DNA of 64,000 bases, from positions 1-64,000 of the forward strand of contig JANYCU010000006.1 in NCBI GenBank assembly GCA_025360125.1, read 5' to 3'. The notes beneath the pieces are model-generated. The model was not told the origin of the DNA. It ran no database searches and was given only the letters and a program-made list of their open reading frames with translations. Positions 17,507-25,928 of this stretch are shown piece by piece (the first letter of the stretch is position 1; the number at the start of each line of letters is the position of its first letter). The DNA comes from Armatimonadota bacterium (GTDB lineage Bacteria; Armatimonadota; Fimbriimonadia; Fimbriimonadales; Fimbriimonadaceae). The translations under genes and the position numbers were made by a program.

Positions 17507-18508
17507 TCAGAACCTGGTGCAAGCCTCAGACCACGATTTGATGCCGCTCACCGAGTCGACTCCCTCCACCGACATGGCTCCAACCATGCATCCTGCCGCG
17601 AGACATTGTTGAAAGGATTGCCCTTTCACTAATCCATATAAGAACCCGGCGATGGTCGCATCTCCTGCTCCCGTGGTGCCAACAACTTCGACGGGAAAGA
17701 TTGCTTGCGTGAGGCGCTGGCTCGACCAGGTGTTCGGATCTGAATATTTGGCGATTGCTTCGAGTCGTCCCGCACTGGCAGACTGAGCAAAGAGTCCATC
17801 GGTTCCTCGTTTAATAACGATCACCCCGCATCCTAGATTTAGGCATGTACGAGCGAGTTCTTCGATCCCGAACACGACCTGAGGAAGCATGAACGCAAGT
17901 TCCTCTTCGCTGGGCATAAAAAAGTCGACGTACGGAAGAACGTTGGTCAGAAGTTGGGTCCAGTTGGTTTTGCCTTGATCTGAATTCTTGTCGGGCAAAC
18001 TCATGTCGAGCGATGTCGAAAGTCCAAGGCGCTTTGCTCGCTGAAACAATGAGACGAGTTCTAGTCCGTCATCGGCACGCATCGCCGCCATCAGCGGGGG
18101 ATAACCAAAGTGAAAGTGACTCGCGCCAATCAGAGCTGAATCGGGCACGTCGGAACTGATGAAAGAGTCATTGCAGCCGGGGCAATGTAGGAAGATGCGA
18201 TCGGTATTGGGAGGGCTGACGACCACCGAATATGAGGTGACCGAGCCTGGTGCAATCTGAATATCGCCAGCGAGTCCCAACGACTCGAATTGAGCGAGAA
18301 CGATTTTGGCAAAGGCATCATCTCCAATTTTCCCCACGAGGCGAACTTGAGCACCGAGTTTGTGCAGGGCAGTTCCAACATTCGAAACTGCTCCACCCGT
18401 CGCGAGGTCAGCGGGACCGACATCGACCAACGTGCCCGGTTCTAAAGCCGTATCGCTGTGGATTTTCGGAATGATATCAAGGCACAAGTGACCAGCGACA
18501 ACGATCAT
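17507..18508 (-). CDS. PfkB-family carbohydrate kinase
   Basis: 333 residues. The ribokinase-type signatures are present: GGAVSNVGTALHKLG near residue 38 and GTTGAGDATIAGFLYG near residue 288, whose Asp is the catalytic base. It is the third gene of an operon whose start overlaps the dehydrogenase stop by 4 bases (ATGA). Family members phosphorylate sugars such as fructose, ribose or keto-deoxy acids. With an aldolase in the same operon, the likely role is to phosphorylate the intermediate that the aldolase then splits. Confidence 0.88.
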   Translation of the reverse strand: MIVVAGHLCLDIIPKIHSDTALEPGTLVDVGPADLATGGAVSNVGTALHKLGAQVRLVGKIGDDAFAKIVLAQFESLGLAGDIQIAPGSVTSYSVVVSPPNTDRIFLHCPGCNDSFISSDVPDSALIGASHFHFGYPPLMAAMRADDGLELVSLFQRAKRLGLSTSLDMSLPDKNSDQGKTNWTQLLTNVLPYVDFFMPSEEELAFMLPQVVFGIEELARTCLNLGCGVIVIKRGTDGLFAQSASAGRLEAIAKYSDPNTWSSQRLTQAIFPVEVVGTTGAGDATIAGFLYGLVKGQSFQQCLAAGCMVGAMSVEGVDSVSGIKSWSEACTRF

Positions 18509-19614
18509 GGCACTATGACGACCTGAGCAGTCCTATGGGACTCGAGAGCGGCGGTAAACAGGTCATGCGAGGCCAGCGCTTCGGCGGGAGTGGCGCATCG
18601 GAATTTCGGATCGTTCCCCGCAACTTCATCGACAAACGAGGCCCACATTTGGAGAATGGCGTCCGAAAATCCGAATTCGAAAATATGGCCGGTGATGGTT
18701 GGATATGCCGTCGTGTAGCCAAGGCTTTCTTCTCGCCAAGATTGAGGTTCACCTTGGGTGAATGGCATGGTCCGCAGCGTTTTCGGGTTCTTCGTGGAAA
18801 ATTCGACGCTGTTTTTGGTGCCGTAAATGTTGATGTACCAGGAATCAGTATCTCCGGGTGAAATACGTTTGGTTTCGAGGATCATCGGGAACCCCGCGCT
18901 TGACTCGCAGGCAAGAATTGCGTTATCCCAGGTTTCACAAGGCGCCATGCCGCCCTTGCCATCTGGTCGCTGATCCACAATTTTCGAGAGAAACGCGCGG
19001 ACGTTGGTTGGTTTAAATCCAAACCGAAGGGGGAGATGGAGGACATGAAGGCCGAGGTCGCCCATGCAGCCATATTCACCGCAGGTGGCGACCTGTCGCT
19101 TCCAGTTGATTGGTTTTGTCGGGTCCATGTCGGAGGAGTGACAAAAGCCCGCCCGGACTTCAAGGATCTTTCCGAATGCGTCCGACTCGACCATTTGGAC
19201 CACGCGTTGGGCACCCGGAAAAAATGGAAATTCGCTCGAGCATCGGACGAGAACTTCCGGGTTTGCGGTTATCGTGTTTTGAATGGCCAGGGCGGCGGCG
19301 CGGTCGATGCCGAATGGCTTTTCGGCGAAGAGGTGTTTGCCCGCTTGGATAGTTGCGGTGTAGATCTCCTGATGAAGGTTGTGGGGGACGGCGACGTAGA
19401 CCGCGTCGATTTCATCCCTTGCCAGGAGTTCCCGGTAATCGGTGGTCGAAAATGGCGCATCAAACCATTCCATCGCTTTGGGATTGACATCGGAGACGGC
19501 AACGATTTTCGGATTCGCCTGCATATCTAAGAGATGCATCCAACGGGCGGCGGCGCTGGCGAATTCGCGACCCATGAGTCCGCAACCAATGATTCCAAAG
19601 CGAATGGTCTTCAT
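18505..19614 (-). CDS. Gfo/Idh/MocA-family oxidoreductase
   Basis: 369 residues. The N-terminal Rossmann fold opens with IGCGLMGREF, followed by DAVYVAVPHNLHQE and HLFAEKPFGID, the last containing the EKP motif whose Lys is catalytic in this family. The C-terminal half is the alpha/beta substrate domain. These enzymes oxidise or reduce sugars and inositols with NAD(P). It is the middle gene of the operon and overlaps both neighbours by 4 bases. Confidence 0.9.
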   Translation of the reverse strand: MKTIRFGIIGCGLMGREFASAAARWMHLLDMQANPKIVAVSDVNPKAMEWFDAPFSTTDYRELLARDEIDAVYVAVPHNLHQEIYTATIQAGKHLFAEKPFGIDRAAALAIQNTITANPEVLVRCSSEFPFFPGAQRVVQMVESDAFGKILEVRAGFCHSSDMDPTKPINWKRQVATCGEYGCMGDLGLHVLHLPLRFGFKPTNVRAFLSKIVDQRPDGKGGMAPCETWDNAILACESSAGFPMILETKRISPGDTDSWYINIYGTKNSVEFSTKNPKTLRTMPFTQGEPQSWREESLGYTTAYPTITGHIFEFGFSDAILQMWASFVDEVAGNDPKFRCATPAEALASHDLFTAALESHRTAQVVIVP

Positions 19615-20441
19615 GACACCAAGTGTTTTGCTGCTTCGGCTGGCGAGGCATCTTCGTGAACGATGCTCATGAGGGCACGGGTCATTCCGGCGGGGTTCTT
19701 GTGTTGGATTACATTGCGTCCGTACACAATTCCGCTCGCACCTTGGCTCATGAGGGCCGAGGTTCGGCTGAGGATAACTTCGTCAGGGACACTGCCGCCA
19801 CCCCTCACGAGGACGGGCACTCCACTCGCAATGCGAATGACTTCATGATATTGGGAAACGTCTTCGCACGGGTCGGCTTTGATGATGTCTGCGCCGAGTT
19901 CAACGGCTTGACGAACCAACGGAAGGATCTTTTCTAAGTCACCGTCAACCATGTATCCCCCCGCGACCTTGTTCGATTGCATCACGAGCGGTTCAACCAT
20001 CAATGGCATTCCAGACCGTTGACAGGCAGGTTTAAGTTGACAGATATTTGCGATGCAATCCTCGTGAAGCTCGGGCTGGTCGGGAAGCATCAGTAGGTTG
20101 ACAACCACGCAGGCCGCATCGAGGCTAAGAGCTTGCTCGACCGCATCGTCGATAAGTCGGCTGAAGAGCTTTCTTGGAAGAACCTTCCCGTAAACGTTTG
20201 CTATATCAGTTCGCAATACCAACGCTGGTTTTGGTCCGGTTATGGCTTGAAGCAGAGGTGCAGTGCCAGGCGGAAGTTGGATGGCGTCCGGCGCGGCGGA
20301 AGCGACGACACGAATGGCTGATGCGATGTCTTCGATTCCGTTGAGGAAGCTCCGCTCGTTAAAGAATCCGTGATCGATAGCGACGTCAAAGCAACGGCCT
20401 TTGGAGCTGAGGAGACGATTGAGACGGGCCGTTACACTCAT
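19611..20441 (-). CDS. Class I aldolase of the DeoC/LacD/FbaB fold
   Basis: 276 residues forming a TIM barrel. It opens with CFDVAIDHGFF (as in FbaB/LsrF aldolases), and has ADIIKADPCEDVSQY with the putative Schiff-base Lys and VPVLVRGGGSVPDEV as the phosphate-binding loop. It should cleave a phosphorylated keto sugar into two smaller units. It is the first gene of the aldolase-dehydrogenase-kinase operon. The exact substrate cannot be read from sequence. Confidence 0.75.
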   Translation of the reverse strand: MSVTARLNRLLSSKGRCFDVAIDHGFFNERSFLNGIEDIASAIRVVASAAPDAIQLPPGTAPLLQAITGPKPALVLRTDIANVYGKVLPRKLFSRLIDDAVEQALSLDAACVVVNLLMLPDQPELHEDCIANICQLKPACQRSGMPLMVEPLVMQSNKVAGGYMVDGDLEKILPLVRQAVELGADIIKADPCEDVSQYHEVIRIASGVPVLVRGGGSVPDEVILSRTSALMSQGASGIVYGRNVIQHKNPAGMTRALMSIVHEDASPAEAAKHLVS

Positions 20442-21098
20442 GATTTAGATACGGCGAAGGTTACCTTGGACAGGGAAGGGCAAGCTTCTCGAGGGCTTGC
20501 ATCGCAAGGGCAAGCTTCGCTTGGGCAAAGGAAAAATGGAATGACAGCAGGGGTATTTGGTTGCAGAGTCAACATTAATGTTAGGTTCAAATAGAAATTA
20601 GGTCAGCATCAAAAAGCGGGGGTGATGAAAAAAAGTACCCAAAGAAATTAGGCTTCAGCTGACAGCTTTCAGGCTTCAGCAAGGAAAGGAAAAGTGGTGT
20701 GATTGCACTTGAATTTGATTTGGATTCGGACATAGTCATTGGTGGGGACATTAAATTGGCGGCTTTGCAACGATTTGAGTCTGAGTGATATTGAAAAACA
20801 ATGTTCCTAAATTGGACAGGCTTCAGGCAACCAGGCTTCAGAAAGAGGAAGAAAAGTGGTGGATGAAAAAAAAGCGGGTTAATTCCCCCGAGATTCTCGC
20901 GAAATGAACGGCCGTGAAAAAAAATGTTCCTAAAACCACCAAGCTGACTGAATTGATCCATAGATTGGTTTTGGGAGTTTTGCCAAGGCATACCTATTTA
21001 GACGACAAAAAAGTAGACAAAGTTCTACTTTTTATCATAATTTTGGAAATTTTTGCCTCTGCTAGGTCAGGGGGATAGCAGGTGATCATTAGCTTGTC
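20442..21098. other. Gene-free spacer with degenerate short repeats
   Basis: No convincing gene is present. The spacer holds the inverted 58-bp repeat copy (20581-20638) and a loosely duplicated motif, CAGGCTTCAG followed by a purine-rich run and AAAAGTGGTG (20671-20699 and 20829-20865). Poly-A runs follow GATG at 20624 and 20865. Composition is AT-richer than the neighbouring genes. Stop codons are frequent in all frames except low-complexity shadows. Confidence 0.6.
20581..20638 (-). repeat. Dispersed 58-bp intergenic repeat, copy 2 (inverted)
   Basis: The reverse complement matches 6278-6335 with about seven mismatches; GTACTTTTTTTCATCAC, CGCTTTTTGA, TGACCTAATTTC and TTTGAACCTAA are kept in order. 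Confidence 0.75.
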
Positions 21099-21185
21099 CC
21101 TGCTTAAGCTCGCAGCTGCGCAGATGGTCGCTTAAACAGGCCACCCCTTTTAGGATTTTTACCCAGCCCACGCAGTGGCTCGCCG
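21099..21185 (+). repeat. Palindromic island repeat, copy 1
   Basis: Stem arms CCTGCTTAAG (21099-21108) and CTTAAACAGG (21131-21140) flank the core CGCAGCTGCGCAGATGGTCG. The tail is CCACCCC, then ACCCAGCCCACGCAGTGG and CTCGCC. This order (palindrome, GCCACCC, about 15-20 bases, CCCACGCAGTGGCTCGCC) defines the family; the tail itself can form a small CCAC-GCA-GTGG hairpin. Confidence 0.7.
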
Positions 21186-21222
21186 TGACGGGGGAAAACG
21201 CAATGTAGGTAGGACATGGTTG

Positions 21223-21520
21223 TTGTGAGTCAAGTCAGAAGACTCAAGACCAGTCAGTTCATCAATGAACCTGGCCACTCTCACTCTCTGACCCTCTCAA
21301 CCTACCACCGAAGGCCCTAGCTCTAGAATGATCAGATCTATGAGTTGAAGGTGTTATCAAATGCCACGACACGGATGAATTGGAGTTAAAATAAGCAAAG
21401 TGGTAGGCACTCTGTCAGGTTTCTCACGGTTAACTCTCAGCTTCGAAGAGGTCGCTAACCGTGCCACCCGGGTTAGGCTTTCATCATGCAAAAGTACCCC
21501 ACCCACACAGTGGCCCTCCG
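21223..21520 (+). repeat. About 300-bp direct repeat A, ending in a palindromic island repeat (copy 2)
   Basis: Starts TTGTGAGTCAAGTCAG and shares with 22148-22474 the ordered words AGTTCATCAATGA, CCTGGCCAC, GAATTGGAGTTA, AATAAGCAAAGTG, TCAGGTTTCTCACGG and GCTAACCGTGCCACCC. The 3' part (21425-21520) is the palindromic module with arms CACGGTTA/TAACCGTG. The repeat ends exactly at the ATG of the small membrane protein gene. Confidence 0.75.
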
Positions 21521-21781
21521 ATGGCTAGTAATATGACAAATATTGGTGTTGTCATTCTTGTTGCACTTGCCGTTGGAGAATATTTTACTGTCACGAGAAT
21601 CGCTGGCGTAGAGCGCAAGTATCGCGCATTGGTAATAGTTTTGGCGATTGTAAATGGAGGGTTATGGACTATGCTTGTCTTTATGTCGGCTATGGGACGG
21701 ATTGCGTCTGTAGTTATAATCATTATGTCGCTGATATTAATGAACGTATTGCCTCGTCAGCCGGACAGCCATAGTGACTAG
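21521..21781 (+). CDS. Small membrane protein with three predicted helices, unrecognised
   Basis: 86 residues from ATG 21521, which follows immediately on repeat A. Three hydrophobic stretches (about residues 7-20, 34-53 and 59-74) are separated by a basic loop (RIAGVERKYR) and a short turn, and the tail is hydrophilic. It resembles short inner-membrane proteins of unknown function. No Shine-Dalgarno is obvious, and the start sits on the repeat boundary, suggesting insertion with or beside the repeat. Its codon choice is looser than in the housekeeping genes. Confidence 0.6.
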   Translation: MASNMTNIGVVILVALAVGEYFTVTRIAGVERKYRALVIVLAIVNGGLWTMLVFMSAMGRIASVVIIIMSLILMNVLPRQPDSHSD

Positions 21782-21807
21782 GAGTGTTGAGTGTAGGCGA
21801 CAAGCCA

Positions 21808-21895
21808 CGGACGTGAGCTGTGCAAGCATGGCAAGCCACCGTGTGGGCGGGGCTATTTTGTGGCACTTGCTCCGACCACTGCGTCGAATGGAGTG
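21808..21895 (-). repeat. Palindromic island repeat, copy 4 (minus strand)
   Basis: Read on the minus strand it has CGCAGTGGTCGGAGCAAGTG followed by CCAC, then CCGCCCACACGGTGGCTTGCC, matching the order of the plus-strand copies, with an imperfect stem (GGAGTG against CACTTGCTCC). Confidence 0.5.
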
Positions 21896-22022
21896 ACACG
21901 AGGTACGAGTGGAGACAGAGTGACGCTGGGAGAAGCCAGTGAAAAATCTGGCTAGAATTGAAGTTGAGGCATAGACTGAGTGACAAAGACTTGTCCGAGA
22001 GTCCGAAGGAAAAATAATTCGA

Positions 22023-22112
22023 CGACAAGTCACTGTGTGAGCTGGGTAGTTTTGGAAGAGCCAGCCGGGTGGCACTGGCAGCGACGTCTGCGCAGCTGGG
22101 AGTTACCTGTGT
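22023..22112 (-). repeat. Palindromic island repeat, copy 5 (minus strand)
   Basis: On the minus strand: ACTCCCAGCTGCGCAGACGT, then CGCTGCCAGTGCCACCCGG, then ACCCAGCTCACACAGTGACT. It most resembles copy 1 (AGCTGCGCAGATGGTCGC and ACCCAGCCCACGCAGTGGC). Confidence 0.55.
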
Positions 22113-22147
22113 TCAAGTTCCAATGGTATAAAGGTAAAACCAGGCAC

Positions 22148-22474
22148 TTGTGAGTCAAGTCAGGAAACTCAAAACCCGCAAGTTCATCAATGAGCCTGGC
22201 CACACTCAATATCTGACCTTCTCCACTTACCACCGCAAGCCCTATCTCAAGAACAACCAAATCTGCTAGTTGACGGTGATATCAAATGCTTCTACATCGC
22301 CGAATTGGAGTTAGAATAAGCAAAGTGAACAGCGCTCTCTCAGGTTTCTCACGGTTAACTCTCAGCCCCCGAAACGGGGCGTCGCTTAGACGACGTTCGC
22401 AGTGGTCGCTAACCGTGCCACCCGGGTAAGGCTTTCATCAAGCAAAAGTACCCCACCCACGCAGTGGCTCGCCG
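22148..22474 (+). repeat. About 300-bp direct repeat B, ending in a palindromic island repeat (copy 3)
   Basis: Second copy of repeat A (21223-21520), about 75-80% alike by eye. Its palindrome (CACGGTTA at 22350, TAACCGTG at 22410) carries two extra small hairpins in the loop, CCCCGAAACGGGG and CGTCGCTTAGACG. The tail GCAGTGGCTCGCC is followed by a partial duplication, GTCAGTGGTTCGCC. Confidence 0.75.
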
Positions 22475-22566
22475 ACCACGTCAGTGGTTCGCCAGGATCT
22501 CCCCCTGCTGGTCCATGGTACATAATGGAGAGAATTCTGACGCGCCTTTTGTGGGACTAAAGAGCT

Positions 22567-23010
22567 ATGGCTAATCCGATAGAAAATTCAGATGCACAGG
22601 ATATGTTGCTTGAATTCTTCGGTCCATGGTGTGGCCAGTTTGATACAGTCCAATCTTTTCAACATCCGGCCTACACCTGTGTTCGTTTGATTCATGGTAA
22701 TCGCGACGTCATCATCTCTGCTGAAAGGGTTGACAATCGGCTATATGTTGGCTCCTGCCTCAGAGCCAATGATGAAGATGATGCTTCCTGGCAGGTGAAC
22801 GCCGGTTACTATGGTCGAAAATTATTTACCCTTGAGCAATATATTCTTGAACATTGCACTGTCGAGCTTGATAGGGAAAAAATATTCAAGCAACTAAATA
22901 GAGGAATTCGCCCTGACCGTAAGGATCACGTCAAACAGTACTTAGATGCAAATCGGCAGCAAATAGGTGATTTCGTTGAATATGTGCTTAACCTGCCAAC
23001 CAATGCCTAG
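22567..23010 (+). CDS. Orphan protein of the repeat island, unrecognised
   Basis: 147 residues, soluble, no signal peptide. The sequence alternates strand and helix (HPAYTCVRLIHGNRDVIISAE, then LFTLEQYILEHCTVELDREK) and ends in a helical segment. I do not recognise a family. It follows repeat B by 92 bases, as the small membrane protein follows repeat A. It is closed by an unusually long perfect terminator, which suggests a self-contained unit. Immunity or antitoxin-like roles are possible for such orphans but nothing in the sequence shows it. Confidence 0.7.
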   Translation: MANPIENSDAQDMLLEFFGPWCGQFDTVQSFQHPAYTCVRLIHGNRDVIISAERVDNRLYVGSCLRANDEDDASWQVNAGYYGRKLFTLEQYILEHCTVELDREKIFKQLNRGIRPDRKDHVKQYLDANRQQIGDFVEYVLNLPTNA

Positions 23011-23063
23011 CGAGGCAAAGCTAGACTGCGAGCCATTCTTATGGTGGCAACGGAAATCACCTG

Positions 23064-23106
23064 GCTAAGACGCTGGGCAAATTACGAATTTGCCCAGCGT
23101 CTTAGC
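23064..23106 (+). terminator. Perfect 20-bp hairpin terminator
   Basis: GCTAAGACGCTGGGCAAATT (23064-23083) and its exact complement (23087-23106) flank ACG, followed by TTTAAG. It lies 54 bases after the orphan gene and marks the right end of the island. The 295 bases from here to the fasciclin gene show no gene. Confidence 0.8.
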
Positions 23107-23401
23107 TTTAAGCCGTATTGGTTTAGGCTATATTTTGGTGCTTGGAAATTTTCCCCAGTACCAACGATTGGACAAAGTGATAGACCAACAGCTTATTCAG
23201 GATAAAGAAATCCAATCACTTCTTAAGAAATGAAGTAGTATCCAGAATCAGGTGCCATATAGCCTTACCTGTGAGTGGCTTTCACAAGGGATTCTGAACC
23301 TGACTAGGAATCAAGGAATTGTTCATCTTCCATTCATAATGGATGGTTTTTGCGACACGTAGGACGGGTTCAGGAATGCCCTCGTGGGCAAGAAAAGAAC
23401 T

Positions 23402-23971
23402 ATGAACCTCATCGCAACATCTGCATTATTCGTCACTTTAGCTGGCTCTGCTGTTACAATGCCTGCTCAGCAAGCATCGATGTCGGGCAACCCGATGGTG
23501 GGTGGAATGGCCATGTATTCGAACAAGAATATTGTTCAAAACGCGGTCAATTCCAAAGACCATACAACGCTCGTCGCCGCCGTGAAGGCTGCGGGCTTGG
23601 TTGATGCCCTTCAAGGAAAGGGACCATTGACCGTTTTCGCCCCGGTCAACTCTGCTTTCGACACGCTCCCGGCTGGAACTGTCGATACATTGTTAATGCC
23701 CGAAAACAAAGCCATGCTAACCAGCGTGCTGACCTACCATGTTGTCGCCGGAAATTGGACCTATGCTTCGATTAGTCACGCGATCACAAAAGGTCACGGA
23801 ATGGCGACATTGACTACCCTCAATGGTCACAAGCTCCACGCTATGTGGAACGGCCCCAAGAACATCGTATTGAAGGACGAGAAAGGTGGAATTGCCAGCA
23901 TCTCGACTTACGATGTGATGCAAAGCAACGGCGTGATCCACGTGATTAACCGAGTTTTGATGTCGAACTAA
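23402..23971 (+). CDS. Secreted fasciclin-domain (FAS1) protein
   Basis: 189 residues from ATG 23402; a GTG 18 bases upstream is less likely because the ATG opens the signal peptide (MNLIATSALFVTLAGSAVTM, cleavage near PAQQ). One FAS1 domain covers nearly the rest: NIVQNAVNSKDHTTLVAAVKA, LTVFAPVNSAFDTLP, LTSVLTYHVVAGNW, and the final NGVIHVINRVLM. FAS1 domains mediate adhesion or matrix contacts. It is followed by its own terminator. Confidence 0.92.
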   Translation: MNLIATSALFVTLAGSAVTMPAQQASMSGNPMVGGMAMYSNKNIVQNAVNSKDHTTLVAAVKAAGLVDALQGKGPLTVFAPVNSAFDTLPAGTVDTLLMPENKAMLTSVLTYHVVAGNWTYASISHAITKGHGMATLTTLNGHKLHAMWNGPKNIVLKDEKGGIASISTYDVMQSNGVIHVINRVLMSN

Positions 23972-23982
23972 ATCGCAAGTGA

Positions 23983-24018
23983 AGGCGCTGCTTGTCTGGT
24001 GACGAGCGGCGCTTTTTT
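23983..24018 (+). terminator. Terminator of the fasciclin gene
   Basis: GCGCTGCTTGTC pairs with GACGAGCGGCGC through two G-T pairs, then TTTTTT. Confidence 0.8.
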
Positions 24019-24057
24019 GACCTGTTCACTCAACTTGAATCGTGATATGATTCTGAG

Positions 24058-24642
24058 ATGCTTCGTGCCCACTCCATCGTCCTCTCCTTTTCCGTCGCAC
24101 TACTACTAGTTGGGTGTGGATCCAAGAATGGATCGGATGTCACCATCACGGGTGACAATGGAGAAAAAGTAACCGTGAACACCAAAGGTGATTCCGGCAC
24201 TGCGACCATTACCGACAAAAACGGGGAGCAAATGACCGTTGATTCGAAAAATGGCGAAGTCAAAATGTCGGGAACGGACAAGAACGGCGAAATTAAGTCG
24301 GCTACGATGGGCGGGAACACGGGAATTTCGGAAGCTGAACTCGGAGTTCCTTTTTATCCCGGTTCAACCGAAAAGACTGCCGAACAAATGAAGGTCGAGA
24401 CCGGAACCGAAAAAGACTATTTGTCGTGTCGGACAACTTCCGATGAGCCAGCCAAGGTTTTAGACTTTTACAAAGACAAGGTGAAGGGCCTCACGGGCTC
24501 GGTCACCTCGATGAGCGGCATGACTATGGCCGTCGCTTCATCGAATCTTGAATCTGGGGCGAAGTTCACGCTAACGGCTGAAAGAAAAGATGGTGCGAAG
24601 GAAACTGAAATCAAAGTTGCCGTCGTCATCAAAAAGAAATAG
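24058..24642 (+). CDS. Lipoprotein, unrecognised
   Basis: 194 residues. The signal peptide ends in a lipobox, LLVGC (Cys 20). Residues 25-85 are short repeats of the type TITDKNGE / TVDSKNGE / GTDKNGE, a hydrophilic repeat rather than a known domain. The rest (about 95-194) is a small alpha/beta domain beginning GVPFYPGST with VLDFYKDKVKG, similar in style to domains that follow such linkers in Armatimonadota and Acidobacteriota lipoproteins. The role is unknown. Confidence 0.8.
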   Translation: MLRAHSIVLSFSVALLLVGCGSKNGSDVTITGDNGEKVTVNTKGDSGTATITDKNGEQMTVDSKNGEVKMSGTDKNGEIKSATMGGNTGISEAELGVPFYPGSTEKTAEQMKVETGTEKDYLSCRTTSDEPAKVLDFYKDKVKGLTGSVTSMSGMTMAVASSNLESGAKFTLTAERKDGAKETEIKVAVVIKKK

Positions 24643-24811
24643 GACTGCTTTTAGCCCAATTGAAATTCTGTTAAGGATTTCTCACTGACCGATTTGTTAA
24701 CTGTGGCTTAAAGCCGGCTTAACAAGCGAGTGCAAGACTCTATCTGATCGAGCGAGGGTGCTAGTTATTTGACTAGATCGACTTGTTTGGATTTTCTTGG
24801 AGCTTGGAAAA

Positions 24812-25900
24812 ATGAAAAAATTTGGAATCTTGGCACTATTTGGTGTCTTAGCGGCTGGGGCAAATGCCCAGTTTGCGAACGGAACGATTGCGGTGGTTAG
24901 TTTTGATGGAGGCGCAACCGCGCCAGTCAACACGGGAATGCGAGTTGTCCTGAAAGACTTCTCGACGACTGGCACTTTGTTGAATTCGATATCAACCGAC
25001 ACATTCATCAGCGGAACGGCGACTTCAGAGGGAGCCCTTAACTACGCGGACGACGGATCCCATACGCTTTGGATTGGTGGATATCAGACTCCTTCGACGT
25101 CGGGAGCAATTGGTAGTTCGACGGTGAGCCGACGGGTACAAGGCTACGATGTAACTGGCTCGATCATGGGCACGGCAACTGACTTCGTTAACACCACGCT
25201 TTACACGGCAAACAACATTCGATCAGCCGTAGTAGTTAACGGGAATTTGGTCACGGCGGGAAATTCGACTACGACAGGTGGCACGCGCCTTGGAACCGGA
25301 TTCGTCGCGGGAACGGCACCCGCCACAACCAATTACAGCGGTGCAGTCACCAACACACGAGAGGCTCAAGTTTGGGGCTCAAACATGTATTGGTCAACTG
25401 CGAGTGGAACGACCTCGATTTTCACGAGCCCACTGGCAGCATCTGCTCCGACTGACATCGTTGGAGTTCACCCAACGGGAACTTGGAGCCCATACGACTT
25501 CACGTTTACCAATGACGGAACCAATGACGTGATGTACGTTGCCGACGACGGTGCGACTTCGGTCAATGGCGGACTGCTGAAGTTTGTCAAGAACGGCGGA
25601 ACGTTTGATTTCGCTTATCGGATTACTGTTGCGGGAACTGTTGGACTTTCGGGAACTGCGGCTGGTACTCGTGGTCTTGGCGTCGTTAACGGAAAGATCT
25701 ATGCCACGACCGATACCGGAAAGAACATTCTGGAAATCACCGATGGCGGATCAGCCGCCTTGTCGACCGTCTCCGTGATTGCAACCGCAGGAGCGAACGA
25801 GAATTTCCGAGGTCTTGAAGTGGTACCAGAACCAGCTTCCTTTGCTGTTCTCGGACTCGGAATTGCCGGACTCGTTGCTCGAAAGCGAAGACTAAAGTAA
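24812..25900 (+). CDS. Exported PEP-CTERM protein, beta-propeller-like
   Basis: 362 residues from ATG 24812, with GGAG 10 bases upstream; a TTG 15 bases earlier is less likely. The signal peptide runs MKKFGILALFGVLAAGANAQ. The body is rich in Thr, Gly, Ala and Asn and shows recurring strand patterns (VVVNGNLVTAGNS, DVMYVADDG, GKIYATTDTGKNILEI) compatible with a beta-propeller. The C-terminus is VPEPASFAVLGLGIAGLVAR followed by KRRLK, a PEP-CTERM sorting signal (VPEP, hydrophobic helix, basic end) processed by exosortase. That system is tied to cell-surface or exopolysaccharide export. Confidence 0.85.
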   Translation: MKKFGILALFGVLAAGANAQFANGTIAVVSFDGGATAPVNTGMRVVLKDFSTTGTLLNSISTDTFISGTATSEGALNYADDGSHTLWIGGYQTPSTSGAIGSSTVSRRVQGYDVTGSIMGTATDFVNTTLYTANNIRSAVVVNGNLVTAGNSTTTGGTRLGTGFVAGTAPATTNYSGAVTNTREAQVWGSNMYWSTASGTTSIFTSPLAASAPTDIVGVHPTGTWSPYDFTFTNDGTNDVMYVADDGATSVNGGLLKFVKNGGTFDFAYRITVAGTVGLSGTAAGTRGLGVVNGKIYATTDTGKNILEITDGGSAALSTVSVIATAGANENFRGLEVVPEPASFAVLGLGIAGLVARKRRLK

Positions 25901-25928
25901 AACTAGCCCACCACTATTGGGTAACCCG

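Noticed and set aside
20587-20991. 134-codon frame on the minus strand
   Set aside because: Low-complexity Phe/Leu/Ser/Pro runs arise from the A-rich repeats on the plus strand; contains the dispersed 58-bp repeat.
21425-21480. Integron attC-like site (GTTAGGC next to a palindrome)
   Set aside because: One copy has GTTAGGC, which fits the GTTRRRY core, but the other copies read TTTAGGA and GTAAGGC, no complementary RYYYAAC box lies at the other end and no integron integrase is in the window.
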